Below are positions 8,663 to 19,872 of a stretch of DNA of 64,000 nt, one piece after another. Position numbers and translations under genes: made by a program. Every line of letters begins with the position of its first letter. Positions within the stretch are counted from its first letter, which is position 1. The notes beneath the pieces were generated by a model, which did no database searches, was not told where the DNA came from, and saw only the letters and a program-made list of their open reading frames with translations. This DNA comes from Modestobacter sp. L9-4 (GTDB lineage Bacteria > Actinomycetota > Actinomycetes > Mycobacteriales > Geodermatophilaceae). Where the stretch lies: positions 2,294,001 through 2,358,000 of the forward strand of contig NZ_CP077800.1 of NCBI RefSeq assembly GCF_019112525.1. Reading direction: 5' to 3'.

Positions 8663-8849
8663 TCGGTCTCCTCGTGCTCTGGCCGTCGTGGTCTCGACGG
8701 CGAACCCCTGTCTTGTCTCGGCAGCGCCCGCTCAAACCACGACACGCATGTGATCCGCGCCTCATGGTGAGCGGTACCCGGGCGACGGCGGGGGCGGGGC
8801 CGGCCGAGGTGCTCCCGGGCACCGTAGAGCACGCCGGCGTCCAGGGGGG

Positions 8850-10300
<1,451 letters not shown>

Positions 10301-10501
10301 TCAGCCTCCGGCGGTGGGTGCGAGGACCTCGACGGCGTCGCCCGAGGACAGCCGGGTGGCGGCCCAGGTGCTGCGCGGGACGACGTCGCCGTTGCGGGCC
10401 ACGGCGACGCGGTCGTGACCGCCGCTGCGCAGCGCGACGAGGTCGGCCACGGTGGCGTCCTCGGGCAGGTCGACGGGCGACCCGTTGACGGTGAGGTTCA
10501 C
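10301..10501 (-). CDS. thiS: Sulfur carrier protein ThiS
   Basis: 66-residue ubiquitin-like sulfur carrier ending in the diagnostic Gly-Gly (LAPTAGG), which is adenylated and thiocarboxylated before sulfur transfer in ThiG. N-terminus MNLTVNGSPVDLPEDATVADLV and the RVAVARNGDVVPRS block are typical. GTG 10501 overlaps the thiO stop as GTGA. Second gene of the thiO-thiS-thiG-thiE/tenI operon. Confidence 0.93.
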   Translation of the reverse strand: MNLTVNGSPVDLPEDATVADLVALRSGGHDRVAVARNGDVVPRSTWAATRLSSGDAVEVLAPTAGG

Positions 10502-11622
10502 GTCGTCCTCTCGAAGCGGTCGATGGTGAAGGGGGCGGCCAGCTCCGGCACCGCGCCGGTGGCCAGGTGCTCGGCGACGAGGTCGCCGGTGACCGGGGTG
10601 AGCAGCACGCCGTTGCGGTGGTGCCCGGTGGCGAGCACCAGGCCGGGCAGGCCGGAGGGGCCCAGCAGCGGGGCGTTGTCGGCCGTGCCGGGCCGCCAGC
10701 GGGCCAGCGTCTCCACCAGCTCCAGCTCGGTGACCCCGGGCACGACCTCGATCGCGTCGTGCAGCAGGTCGTGCACCCCGCCGGCGGTGACGGTGGCGTC
10801 GAAGCCGCGGTCCTCGGTGGTGGCGCCGATGATCAGCCCGTCGCCGGCGTAGGGCACGAGGTAGACGTGCCGGCCGCGGACCAGTGCCCGCACGGTGCCC
10901 TCCAACAGCCCCTCGGCGCCGGCCAGCCGGAGGATCTGCCCCTTGACCGGCCGCACGGGCAGCGGCGGGACGCCGGGCAGCCCACCGCTGTGGGCGCCCA
11001 GGGCCAGCACGACCGCGCCGGCGGTCAGCTCGCGGCCGCCGTCCAGGACCACCCCGGTGGCGCGGCCGTCGGTGACCCGCAGCTCGCGCACCCGGGCGCG
11101 CAGCACCTCCACGCCGGTGGCCTCCGCCGCGGCCAGCAGGCCCGCGTGCAGGGCCCGGCCGTCGACCGAGTGGTCACCGTCGACGGCCAGCCCGCCGCGC
11201 ACCCGCGGGGTGAGCGAGGGCTCGCGGCGACGGGTCTCGCGCGGGGTGAGCCGCTCGGCAGCCAGGCCGAGCTCGCGCTGGTAGCCGTGCAGCGCGTCCA
11301 GCTCGCGCATGTCGTCCTCGTCGAAGCCGACGACGAGGGTGCCCACGGTGCGCAGCCCCACCGGCCGCCCGCCGGCGGCCTCCACCTCGGCGGCGAAGGC
11401 GGGGTAGCGCTGCAGCGAGCTCAGGCACAGCCGCAGCAGGTCGGTCTCGCCGTAGGCGGCCTCGGTGACCGGGGCGAGCATCCCCGCGGCGGCCTGGGAG
11501 GCGCCGGCGCCGGGGTGCTCGTCGACGACGGTGACCGTCAGGCCGCGCTGCGCCGCGCGCCAGGCGACCGACAGCCCGATCAGGCCACCGCCGGCGACCA
11601 CGACGTCGGTGGAGACGGCCAC
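10498..11622 (-). CDS. thiO: Glycine oxidase ThiO
   Basis: 374-residue FAD-dependent oxidase producing iminoglycine (dehydroglycine) for ThiG. FAD dinucleotide motif DVVVAGGGLIGLSVAWRA with downstream acidic residue in VTVVDEHPGAGASQAAAGML, then GGLAVDGDHSVDGRALHAGL, RPVKGQILRL, HVYLVPYAGDGLIIGATTED and C-terminal GLPGLVLATGHHRNGVLLTP, all characteristic of the ThiO/DAO family. GTG 11622 follows GGGAGCGATCC. First gene of the operon and immediately downstream of a TPP riboswitch. Confidence 0.93.
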   Translation of the reverse strand: MAVSTDVVVAGGGLIGLSVAWRAAQRGLTVTVVDEHPGAGASQAAAGMLAPVTEAAYGETDLLRLCLSSLQRYPAFAAEVEAAGGRPVGLRTVGTLVVGFDEDDMRELDALHGYQRELGLAAERLTPRETRRREPSLTPRVRGGLAVDGDHSVDGRALHAGLLAAAEATGVEVLRARVRELRVTDGRATGVVLDGGRELTAGAVVLALGAHSGGLPGVPPLPVRPVKGQILRLAGAEGLLEGTVRALVRGRHVYLVPYAGDGLIIGATTEDRGFDATVTAGGVHDLLHDAIEVVPGVTELELVETLARWRPGTADNAPLLGPSGLPGLVLATGHHRNGVLLTPVTGDLVAEHLATGAVPELAAPFTIDRFERTT

Positions 11623-11629
11623 GGATCGC

Positions 11630-11722
11630 TCCCATCACCGGCATTACCCGGCTGGTCCAGGCGGTCGATGGCCCGTCAGCCACCCTCTCAGCCCGGTCCC
11701 GCCGAGCTCCCGCACACGGCGT
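11630..11722 (-). promoter_or_regulatory. TPP riboswitch upstream of thiO
   Basis: On the minus strand the THI-element core is visible: GGGCTGAGAGGGTGG (CTGAGA at 11691-11686) and, after a variable helix, ACCAGCCGGGTAATGCCGGT (11656-11637), with GATGGGAG closing just before the thiO start. A -10-like TATGGT lies at 11744-11739, giving a leader of about 110 bases. Binding of thiamine pyrophosphate would reduce expression of thiO-S-G-E, probably by hiding the ribosome-binding site because the element ends within a few bases of it. Confidence 0.9.
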
Positions 11723-11755
11723 CCAGCCGTGCCCGGCCACCATAGACCGGGTCCG

Positions 11756-11792
11756 TAGAGTGCCCGCCGTGCCGGTGGCAGAGCTCCGATGA
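11756..11792 (+). promoter_or_regulatory. Promoter and possible leaderless mini-ORF coupled to ABC gene
   Basis: TAGAGT (11756-11761) lies 7 bases before GTG 11769, which opens a 7-codon frame ending TGA 11790-11792. That stop overlaps the ATG (11789) of the ABC transporter gene as ATGA. The arrangement would let a leaderless ribosome translate the mini-ORF and restart on the ABC gene, which has only a weak Shine-Dalgarno of its own. Confidence 0.4.
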
Positions 11793-12493
11793 CCGGCGTC
11801 CCCGAGCCGGACGACGTGCCGCTGCTGGCCGCCGACGGGTTGTCGGTCGGCTACGGCGGGGAGCCGGTCTGCGCGCCGGTGTCGCTGGCCATGCTGGCGG
11901 GCACCGCCGTGGGCCTCGTCGGCCCGAACGGCGCAGGCAAGTCCACCGTGCTGCAGACGATGGTCGGCCTGCTGCCGGCGCTCGGCGGGACCGTCGAGTT
12001 CGCCGGGCAGCCGGTCGACGAGCGCTCTGCGGACTTCCGCCGCGCGGTCGCCGGGGTGCTGGACGACGACGCCTTCTTCCCCTCCCTCACCGGCGCGGAG
12101 CACCTGCTGCTCACCGCCCGGGCGCACGGCGTCGCCGACGCCGAGCAGGTGGTGGCCGACGAGCTGGCCACCTTCGGGCTCACCGAGCGGGCCGGGGCGC
12201 TGCCCTCGGCGCTGTCCTCGGGGCAGCGGCGGCGGCTGGCGCTGGCCGGTGCGCTGGTGCGCCCGGCCCGGCTGCTGGTGCTCGACGAGCCGGAGCGGCG
12301 GCTGGACACCGTGATGCGCCGCGCGCTGGCCGACCGGCTCGCCGGGCTGGTGGCCGCGGGCGCCACGGTGCTGTTCGCCTCGCACGACCCGGCCTTCCTG
12401 GACACCCTCGCCGACGCGGTGCTGGTGGTCGGGGAGGACGAGTGCCGGCTGGTCGAGCCCGCGGACGCCGTCGCCGAGCTGCGCGAGGGCTGA
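11789..12493 (+). CDS. ABC transporter ATP-binding protein
   Basis: 234-residue cytosolic ATPase subunit. Walker A GLVGPNGAGKST, Q-loop region VAGVLDDDAFFPSLTG (Q not conserved), signature ALSSGQRRRLALAGAL, Walker B ARLLVLDEPERRLD, H-loop LFASHDPAFLD. ATG 11789; its stop overlaps the next start as TGATG, so it is coupled to the permease at 12493. No binding-protein gene is present, so the pair looks like an exporter or a CcmA/NatA-like system. It lies between two TPP-regulated operons but on the opposite strand with its own promoter. Confidence 0.9.
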   Translation: MTGVPEPDDVPLLAADGLSVGYGGEPVCAPVSLAMLAGTAVGLVGPNGAGKSTVLQTMVGLLPALGGTVEFAGQPVDERSADFRRAVAGVLDDDAFFPSLTGAEHLLLTARAHGVADAEQVVADELATFGLTERAGALPSALSSGQRRRLALAGALVRPARLLVLDEPERRLDTVMRRALADRLAGLVAAGATVLFASHDPAFLDTLADAVLVVGEDECRLVEPADAVAELREG

Positions 12494-14040
12494 TGACGGT
12501 CCTGGCAGCCACGGCGGAGGAGTGGGACGGCGCCGCCGTCCGCCGGTTCACCCGCAGGGCCACCGCCGCCCGCGCCGACACCCGCTGGTGGACCCGGCTC
12601 GGGGACCTGACGTCGGGGCTCACCTCGGCCGCCATCGCGGTGGCGGTGTGCGGAGGGCTGGTCTCCGGCCTGCGCGAGCAGATCGCCGCCCGGCCACCGG
12701 TCTCCTCGGCGGTGCTGCCCGGCGGGCTGACCGCGACCGCGGTCGCCGTGGCGGTCGCGGCCGGGCTCGTCGCCCTGTTCGCCCGGCTCGGGCCGGTCAG
12801 CGCGACCCCGGGGGTGGCCGCCTGGTGGCTGCCGCTGCCGGCCGGACGCCGGGGGCTGCTGCGGGGGGAGCTGCGCCGGGGGGTCGGGTTGGCCGCCGCC
12901 GCTGCGGTGGTGGTGGCGCTGCCGGTGGTGCTCACCTGGACCCGGACGCCCGGCGGGGTGGTCACGGGTCTGCTGGCCGGGGGGCTGCTCGCGGCGGTCG
13001 CGGTCGGCGCGCTCGTCGTCCGGCAGGCCGGCAGCGGCACCCGCTGGGTGCCCACCGCCGCCGGCGGTGTGGTGGCGGCGGCGCTGGTCGGCCCGCCGTT
13101 GCTGGGCTGTGCCGCCGCGGCGGCCGGGGCCCGGGTGACCTGGCCGTCCGCGCCGTCCCTCCCGGTGGCCGCGGCCGGGGCCCTGCTGGTGGTGCTGCTG
13201 GCGGCGGCCGCCGCGGTCGTGGCGCTCGCCGACCGCCGGCTGGAGCAGCTGTCGGCCGGTGCGCTGCGGGCGTCGGGGGAGACCGTGCAGTACGCCACCG
13301 CCTCGGTCTTCTCCCTCGACACCCGGGAGATCGGCCGCGCCCTGCGCAGCCCGGCCCGGCGTCCCCGCCGCGCGCTGCACTGGCGGTGGGTGCGCGGCGC
13401 GGAGCACGCCGTCGTCGCCGGCGACCTCGCGGTGCTCGCCCGCTCCCCGTGGCGGTGGGGCCAGCTGACGGTCGGGGCGGCGCTGCCGGTGCTCGCCGCC
13501 CGCACGCAGGGGCTCGGGGAGCTGCCCGCGCTGGTCGCCGTGGCCGTCGTCCTGGGCTGGTGGACCGCGGCGACGGCGGTGGGGGAGCCGAGCCGGCGGG
13601 CGTCCTCGGCGCCCGGCGCGGACCGGTCGCTGCCGCTGGCCGCCGCGGTCGTCGTCCGGTGCCGGGCGGTCGTGCCGGTCGCCGTCCTCGTCGTCGTCCT
13701 CGGGGTCTCGGCGCTGCTGGTCGGCCAGGGCACCGGCGCCCCGCTGGCCTGGCTGGCGCTGGGGGCCGCGGCCGCCCCGGCGTGGGCGGGGGCGGCGGTG
13801 CGCGCCGGCTACCGGCCCGACCTCGACTGGTCGGGCCCGGTGGTCTCCTCACCGATCGGCGCGGTGCCGACCGGGGTCGGCGCCACGCTGGTGCGCGGCC
13901 CGGATGTCGGGGTGCTGGGCACCGTCCCGGTCGGGCTGGCCCTGCTGCTCGGCGCGGTGCCGGGCTGGCTGGTCGGCGCCTCGCTCGCCTGGTCGCTCGT
14001 GCTGGCCGCGGTCGCCGTCACGACCGCCCGCCGGGACTGA
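12493..14040 (+). CDS. Multi-pass membrane protein, ABC permease partner (DUF6297-like)
   Basis: 515 residues with roughly ten or more hydrophobic segments (for example AAIAVAVCGGLVSGL, TATAVAVAVAAGLVALFARL, LLVVLLAAAAAVVALA, PVAVLVVVLGVSALLVG, PVGLALLLGAVPGWLVGASL). The N-terminal ~45 residues are cytosolic and charged (RRFTRRATAARADTRWW). ATG 12493 overlaps the stop of the ATPase gene. It resembles actinobacterial uncharacterised permeases paired with CcmA-type ATPases (DUF6297); the transported compound is unknown. Confidence 0.75.
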   Translation: MTVLAATAEEWDGAAVRRFTRRATAARADTRWWTRLGDLTSGLTSAAIAVAVCGGLVSGLREQIAARPPVSSAVLPGGLTATAVAVAVAAGLVALFARLGPVSATPGVAAWWLPLPAGRRGLLRGELRRGVGLAAAAAVVVALPVVLTWTRTPGGVVTGLLAGGLLAAVAVGALVVRQAGSGTRWVPTAAGGVVAAALVGPPLLGCAAAAAGARVTWPSAPSLPVAAAGALLVVLLAAAAAVVALADRRLEQLSAGALRASGETVQYATASVFSLDTREIGRALRSPARRPRRALHWRWVRGAEHAVVAGDLAVLARSPWRWGQLTVGAALPVLAARTQGLGELPALVAVAVVLGWWTAATAVGEPSRRASSAPGADRSLPLAAAVVVRCRAVVPVAVLVVVLGVSALLVGQGTGAPLAWLALGAAAAPAWAGAAVRAGYRPDLDWSGPVVSSPIGAVPTGVGATLVRGPDVGVLGTVPVGLALLLGAVPGWLVGASLAWSLVLAAVAVTTARRD

Positions 14041-14074
14041 CGCCCGGCAGCCTGCGACGTCCCCTCCGTGCGGG

Positions 14075-14842
14075 TCAGCTCAGAGCCGGGTCCCACTGGC
14101 CGGTGAGCACGCTGGCGGTCACCGCGACGACGCAGACCAGCACCGCACCGACGACGAACGCGGTGTCCAGCGGCCGCAGTTGCGAGCCGCGGGCGTTGGT
14201 GCGGGGGATGCCGGAGTCGAAGCCGCGGGCGTCCATCGCCGTGGCCAGCCGGGTGCCGCGCCGGATCGCTCCCACCAGCAGCGCGAAGGAGGTGCTGACC
14301 AGCAGCCGGGCGTGGGCGACCGGGTCCCGTCCCGCGTCCACCCCGCGGGCGCGGCGGGCCAGCCGGATCGTCTCGAACTCCGCGGCCAGCAGCGGCACCA
14401 GCCGGAGTGCGGCCAGCGCGCCGTAGGCGAACCGGGTCGACACCCGCCAGTGCAGGGTGAGCGCGTCGGCGAGCCGCACCGGGTCGGTCGAGGCGACGAG
14501 CAGGATGCCCGGCAGCGACAGCGCGACCACCCGCAGCCCCCAGGTCGCGCCGCTCACCCAGGCGTCGGTGCCGGACAGCGACCCGAACGCCACGTTGACC
14601 CAGGCCACCCCCGCCGCGCTGACCAGCAGCGGCCAGGTGCGCCGCAGGACGTCGCCGGGGCGGGTCAGCCCGGCCGCCGGCAGCAGCGCCACCTCCGCGG
14701 CCAGCAGCACCGCGGAGGTGAGCAGGTCGCCGCTGACCAGCAGCACGACGGTGACGACGACGATCGCGGTGAGCTGGGCGACGGGGTTGACCGCCGACAG
14801 CGGCACCGGGCGGGCCGGGCCCAGGGCGAGGGGCAGGCTCAT
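14075..14842 (-). CDS. ykoC: ECF transporter T component (YkoC/CbiQ family)
   Basis: 255-residue transmembrane coupling protein of an energy-coupling-factor importer. Several membrane segments (AQLTAIVVVTVVLLVSGDLL, WPLLVSAAGVAWVNVAFG, AFVVGAVLVCVVAVTASVL) and the two diagnostic short helices: RLARRARGVDAG and TRLATAMDARGFDSG, which contact the ATPases. ATG 14842 overlaps the ATPase stop as ATGA. Third gene of the riboswitch-controlled ykoE-D-C operon; expected substrate thiamine or its HMP precursor. Confidence 0.9.
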   Translation of the reverse strand: MSLPLALGPARPVPLSAVNPVAQLTAIVVVTVVLLVSGDLLTSAVLLAAEVALLPAAGLTRPGDVLRRTWPLLVSAAGVAWVNVAFGSLSGTDAWVSGATWGLRVVALSLPGILLVASTDPVRLADALTLHWRVSTRFAYGALAALRLVPLLAAEFETIRLARRARGVDAGRDPVAHARLLVSTSFALLVGAIRRGTRLATAMDARGFDSGIPRTNARGSQLRPLDTAFVVGAVLVCVVAVTASVLTGQWDPALS

Positions 14843-16227
14843 GCCGGCACCGCCGGGCCCAGCGCCAGCACGTCGTCGGCCAGCGCGGTGACCACGCCCG
14901 CGTCGTGGGTGACCAGGCACAGCGCCCGGTCGCCGTCCTGCTGCTCGGCCAGCAGCGCCACCAGCTCGGCCCAGGTCTCGCGGTCCTGGCCGAAGGTGGG
15001 CTCGTCGAGCACCAGGACCCGGGGCGAGGTGGCCAGCGCGGTCGCCACCGACAGGCGCCGCTGCTGCCCGCCGGAGAGGGTGAACGGGTTGGCCTCGGCC
15101 AGCGCGGCGAGACCGAGCCGCTCCATCAGCTCCTCGGCCCGGGCGGTGTCGCCGGCGCCCAGCGCCAGCTCGTCGCGCACCCGGCCGGTGAGGAACTGGT
15201 GCTCGGGCTGCTGGAACACCGTGCCGATGCGCTGCACCAGCTCGCCGGCCCGCCACCGGTGCGGGGGCTGCTCCGGTCGGCGCAGGCCCGCGGTGAGCGC
15301 CGTCCCGGCGGTAACCCGGCCGGTGGTCGGCGCCCGCAGCCCGGCCAGCAGCAGCGCCAGCGTGGACTTGCCGGTGCCGTTGGGGCCGGTGACGGCCAGC
15401 GTCCGGCCCGCGGTCAGGACGACGTCGGTGGGCAGCAGCCCGGGGGAGTCGCTGCCGCGGTGGGTGTAGCCCGCGGCCTCGGCGGCCAGCAGCTGCTCGC
15501 CGGGGGCGTGCTGCTGCCGCAGGGGCAGCCGCGGGGGCGCCGGCCGCCAGTCGGGGCCGTGCTCGACGGTGCCGCCGCCGGGCAGCAGCTCGACCACCCG
15601 GTCCACCAGCGGCAGCCACGACTCGACGTCGTGGTCGACCACGACCAGCGTGGCGTCCCGGGCGGCGACCGCGCGGAGCACCGCGGTGCGCACCTGCGCG
15701 GCGCCGTCGGGGTCGAGCTGGGCGGTCGGCTCGTCGAGCAGGAGCAGCCCCGGCCGGGCGGCCAGCGCCCCGGCCAGCACCAGCCGCTGCTTCTGCCCGC
15801 CGGACAGCGCCGCGGTCGCCCGGTCCCGGCCGAGGTCGAAGCCGACGGCGTCCAGTGCCGCGTCGACCGCGGGCCAGATCTGGGCCGGCGGGGTGCCGGT
15901 GTTCTCCAGGCCGAAGGCCACGTCGTCCCCGGCCCGGATCATCACCAGCTGGGAGTCCGGGTCCTGGAACACCATGCCGACCCGCTGCCGGCGCCGGTCG
16001 GGCACGGCACCGTCGACGGTCAGCTCGCCGGCGGGGTCGCCGGTCTCGGGGTCCAGCAGACCGGCCAGCGCCCGGAGCAGCGTCGACTTGCCCGAGCCGG
16101 AGGCCCCGGTGAGCAGCACGCGCTCACCGGGGGCCACCGTCAGGTCGACGTCCCGCACCGCCCACGCCTTCCGCGTCGCGTGCCGGAACCCCCAGCCGGC
16201 CAGCCGCACTGCGGCTGGGGCCGTCAC
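14839..16227 (-). CDS. ykoD: ECF transporter double ATPase (YkoD)
   Basis: 462-residue protein with two ABC domains in tandem. Domain 1: Walker A LLTGASGSGKSTLLRALAG, Q-loop GMVFQDPDSQLV, signature ALSGGQKQRL, Walker B GLLLLDEPTAQLD, H-loop VVVDHDVESW. Domain 2: AVTGPNGTGKSTLALLLAG, GTVFQQPEHQFL, FTLSGGQQRRLSVATAL, VLVLDEPTFGQD, LVTHDAGVV. Fused ATPases are typical of YkoD. GTG 16227 overlaps the ykoE stop as GTGA. Powers uptake with YkoE (S) and YkoC (T). Confidence 0.93.
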   Translation of the reverse strand: MTAPAAVRLAGWGFRHATRKAWAVRDVDLTVAPGERVLLTGASGSGKSTLLRALAGLLDPETGDPAGELTVDGAVPDRRRQRVGMVFQDPDSQLVMIRAGDDVAFGLENTGTPPAQIWPAVDAALDAVGFDLGRDRATAALSGGQKQRLVLAGALAARPGLLLLDEPTAQLDPDGAAQVRTAVLRAVAARDATLVVVDHDVESWLPLVDRVVELLPGGGTVEHGPDWRPAPPRLPLRQQHAPGEQLLAAEAAGYTHRGSDSPGLLPTDVVLTAGRTLAVTGPNGTGKSTLALLLAGLRAPTTGRVTAGTALTAGLRRPEQPPHRWRAGELVQRIGTVFQQPEHQFLTGRVRDELALGAGDTARAEELMERLGLAALAEANPFTLSGGQQRRLSVATALATSPRVLVLDEPTFGQDRETWAELVALLAEQQDGDRALCLVTHDAGVVTALADDVLALGPAVPA

Positions 16228-16832
16228 ACGCGGGTGCGGCCGGCGGCGAACGAGGACAGTGCGCCGCTGGCCCGCAGGGCGCGGGTCAGCGCCATGCCGC
16301 CGATCCCGGCGATGAGCACCGTGCTGCCCACGACCAGCGCCAGGTAGACCGTCTTCCAGCCGGCGGTCCAGTCCGGGTAGTAGAAGTGGAAGTCCAGCAG
16401 GGCGGCGGCCAGCCCGGCCAGTGCCGCGGCCAGGAGCGCCTGCGGCCAGCCGGAGCGGCGGTAGCGGAACGCGGCGAAGCCCAGCTCGGCGGCCAGGCCC
16501 TGGAGCAGGCCGTACAGGATCACGGTGCTGCCGAAGTGCGAGCCGAGCAGCGCCTCGACGGTGGCACCGATGAGCTCGGCGAACACCGCGGCACCCGGCT
16601 TGCGCACGATCAGCGGCGCGACCACCGCGGCCACCAGCCAGACGCCGTAGAGGGCGGCCTGGCTGGGCGGGAAGCCGGCGAACGCCGGGCCGGTGGCGGT
16701 GTAGAGCAGCGACCACAGCCAGAAGACGACGCCGAAGGCGACGCCCAGCACGGCGGTGACGATGATGTCGACGGTGCGCCAGGACGACGTCCCGGGGGCA
16801 GCGTCGAGCGGTCGGACGGCCTTCTCGGCCAT
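16224..16832 (-). CDS. ykoE: ECF transporter S component YkoE (thiamine/HMP)
   Basis: 202-residue substrate-binding membrane subunit. Five to six hydrophobic segments, with family blocks VDIIVTAVLGVAFGVVFWLW, QAALYGVWLVAAVVAPLIV, GAAVFAELIGATVEALLGS and QGLAAELGFAAFRYRRSG; the acidic AELIG and QGLAAE segments are typical of YkoE. ATG 16832 (MAEKAVRPLD) has GGAGGAGC 7 bases upstream; a further upstream in-frame ATG at 16862 lies inside the riboswitch and is rejected. First gene of ykoEDC; its TPP riboswitch supports a thiamine-related substrate. Confidence 0.92.
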   Translation of the reverse strand: MAEKAVRPLDAAPGTSSWRTVDIIVTAVLGVAFGVVFWLWSLLYTATGPAFAGFPPSQAALYGVWLVAAVVAPLIVRKPGAAVFAELIGATVEALLGSHFGSTVILYGLLQGLAAELGFAAFRYRRSGWPQALLAAALAGLAAALLDFHFYYPDWTAGWKTVYLALVVGSTVLIAGIGGMALTRALRASGALSSFAAGRTRV

Positions 16833-16845
16833 GGTGCTCCTCCAG

Positions 16846-16946
16846 ACTCCCTGCGCCGGCATGACCCGGATCAGGTTCGAGGGTCTGCGGTTGCCCGCAC
16901 TCTCAGCGCCGAGGCGCTCCCCTGTCGTGTGTGTGGCAGGAGCCTA
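16846..16946 (-). promoter_or_regulatory. TPP riboswitch and promoter upstream of ykoE
   Basis: Classic THI element on the minus strand: ACAGGGGAGCGCC (from about 16926), GGCGCTGAGAGTGCGGG (CTGAGA near 16905-16900), ACCCTCGAACCTGATCCGGG and GTCATGCCGGCGCAGGGAG down to 16846, 6 bases before GGAGGAGC. A -10-like TAGGCT is at 16946-16941. More canonical than the copy before thiO. TPP binding should shut off ykoEDC. Confidence 0.95.
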
Positions 16947-17031
16947 GACCGACGACGCGTCCCCGCGGGTCGAGCCACCTGCCCGACCGGTCCGCCGCCA
17001 GCCGGTGCGGCCCGCCGGTCGGCGGGGCGGC

Positions 17032-17811
17032 TCAGCCCTGCCGGCGCTCCGGCCCGCCGTGCAGCCCGCGCCGGGCCATCGCCGCGGTCAGCGCCGTCCA
17101 GGTCCGGATCGGCAGCACCCTGACGACCTTCATCAGCACGGCCATCGGCAGCGGGAAGACGATCTCGGCGCGGTCGCGGGCGATGCCGTCGGCGATGGTG
17201 CGCGCGGCGTCCTCGACCGGGACCTTGAACGGCATCGGGAACCGGTTGCGGTCGGTCATCCGGGTGGCGACGAAGCCCGGGTTGACGGTCTGGACGACGA
17301 TGCCGCGCGGCGCCAGCGACCCGCGCAGGCTCTCCAGCAGGTTGATCAGCGCTGCCTTGCCCGCGCTGTAGGCCTCCGAGCCGGGCATGCCGCGGTACCC
17401 GGCCACCGAGGCGACGCCGACGATGCGGCCGGACCCCGCGGCGGTCATCTGCGGGACGACGGCCTCCATCGTGTGCACCGCACCCATGACGTTGACCTGC
17501 AGGTGGTCGGCGAACAGCTGGGAGTCCCACGGTTCCACGTGGAACGCCGACCAGGTGCCGGCGTTGAGCACCGCGACGTCCAGGCCGCCCAGCGCCTCGC
17601 GCACCGCCCGGCCGGCGGCGACGGTGGCCGCCCGGTCGGTGACGTCGACCGGGACCACGGCCATCCGGCCCGCGGCCACCTCGGCCAGCTGGTCGGCGCT
17701 GCGGGCGCTGATCGCCACCCGGGCGCCGCGGTCGGCCAGCTCGCGGGCCAGCGCGGCGCCGATCCCGGTCGAGGCGCCGGTGACCCAGATGCGTGCTCCG
17801 TCCAGCTCCAT
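17032..17811 (-). CDS. Short-chain dehydrogenase/reductase
   Basis: 259-residue classical SDR. NAD(P) motif WVTGASTGIGAALARELA, NAG motif VAVLNAGTW, catalytic Ser in VGVASVAGYRG and Tyr/Lys in SEAYSAGKAAL. Basic residue after the second strand (ISARSADQL) suggests NADP. The C-terminus (MAVLMKVVRVLPIRTWTALT) is hydrophobic and may associate with membrane, as in SDR subfamilies acting on lipids. ATG 17811. Divergent from the gene at 17836 with only 24 bases between starts. A parS-like palindrome lies inside the gene at 17532-17545. Confidence 0.9.
   Translation of the reverse strand: MELDGARIWVTGASTGIGAALARELADRGARVAISARSADQLAEVAAGRMAVVPVDVTDRAATVAAGRAVREALGGLDVAVLNAGTWSAFHVEPWDSQLFADHLQVNVMGAVHTMEAVVPQMTAAGSGRIVGVASVAGYRGMPGSEAYSAGKAALINLLESLRGSLAPRGIVVQTVNPGFVATRMTDRNRFPMPFKVPVEDAARTIADGIARDRAEIVFPLPMAVLMKVVRVLPIRTWTALTAAMARRGLHGGPERRQG
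17532..17545. other. parS-like palindrome GTTCCACGTGGAAC
   Basis: Perfect 14-bp palindrome matching the ParB site core GTTTCACGTGAAAC except at the two symmetric positions. Lies within coding sequence (FHVEP). Related 14-mers GTTGCACGTGGAAC occur at 33216 and 49639. Function not established. Confidence 0.35.
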
Positions 17812-17835
17812 CCCCTCAGCGTGGAGGATGGGGGC

Positions 17836-18318
17836 ATGGCAGCACGTGGCAGGTCCGCACCCGCCGGTCGGCCCGGGCGAGGCGAGTTCGTCGTCTACCC
17901 GGGTGGGCCGACGGCGATCTACGACCTGCTGGAGCGGCTGTCCGCGGCCGCCGGCGACGCCCCGGAGTACGGCACCCCCGGCATCAGCCTGGACCGCACG
18001 CGGCTGACCGTGCGCTGGTTCGGCGAGCCGCCGGCCGCGGTGCAGCGGGTGCTCGACGGTGCGCAGGGCTTCGAGCTGACCGTCGCGCAGACCGAGTTCC
18101 GGCCCGCCGACCTGCGTGCCGAGGCAGCGCGGCTGCTGGCCGAGCACCCCGGCCTGGTCACCAGCGCCCGCGACCGCCCCGAGGGCGACGGCCTCGACGT
18201 GCTGGTCGCCCCGCCCGCCGCCGACGCCGCGGGCAGCCCGGACGCCGCCCTGGAGCAGGCCGGCGTCCAGGCCGCCTTCCCGCTGTTCGCCGAGGCCGGC
18301 GAGGCGCCCGCACCCTGA
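17836..18318 (+). CDS. Hypothetical protein
   Basis: 160-residue soluble protein of no family I recognise. N-terminus basic and Ala/Gly-rich (MAARGRSAPAGRPGRG), then a compact globular part: EFVVYPGGPTAIYDLLERL, SLDRTRLTVRWFGEPPAAVQ, and a region RAEAARLLAEHPGLVTSARD. No signal peptide or membrane helix. ATG 17836 is preceded by GAGGAT 6 bases upstream and no Shine-Dalgarno, consistent with leaderless expression. Only 60 bases separate it from argG, but an ARG box intervenes, so separate control is likely. Confidence 0.7.
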   Translation: MAARGRSAPAGRPGRGEFVVYPGGPTAIYDLLERLSAAAGDAPEYGTPGISLDRTRLTVRWFGEPPAAVQRVLDGAQGFELTVAQTEFRPADLRAEAARLLAEHPGLVTSARDRPEGDGLDVLVAPPAADAAGSPDAALEQAGVQAAFPLFAEAGEAPAP

Positions 18319-18343
18319 GGACGGCGGCCTGCGACCCCGGCTT

Positions 18344-19827
<1,484 letters not shown>

Positions 19828-19832
19828 GCGGT

Positions 19833-19864
19833 CCGCCGGGCTCCTGCTCCCAGGAGCCCGGCGG
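19833..19864. terminator. Bidirectional terminator hairpin
   Basis: CCGCCGGGCTCCTG / CAGGAGCCCGGCGG, perfect 14-bp stem with a CTCC loop, between the convergent argG and the reductase-like gene ending at 19873. Confidence 0.8.
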
Positions 19865-19872
19865 CGCACGGG

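Noticed and set aside
8663..8849. SigB-type promoter (GTTT...GGGGTT) before the RsbW-like ATPase
   Set aside because: Spacing between the two elements is about 28 bases rather than 14-16.
16833..16862. Upstream ATG giving a longer YkoE
   Set aside because: Lies inside the TPP riboswitch and would be translated through the aptamer; ATG 16832 has a strong ribosome-binding site.
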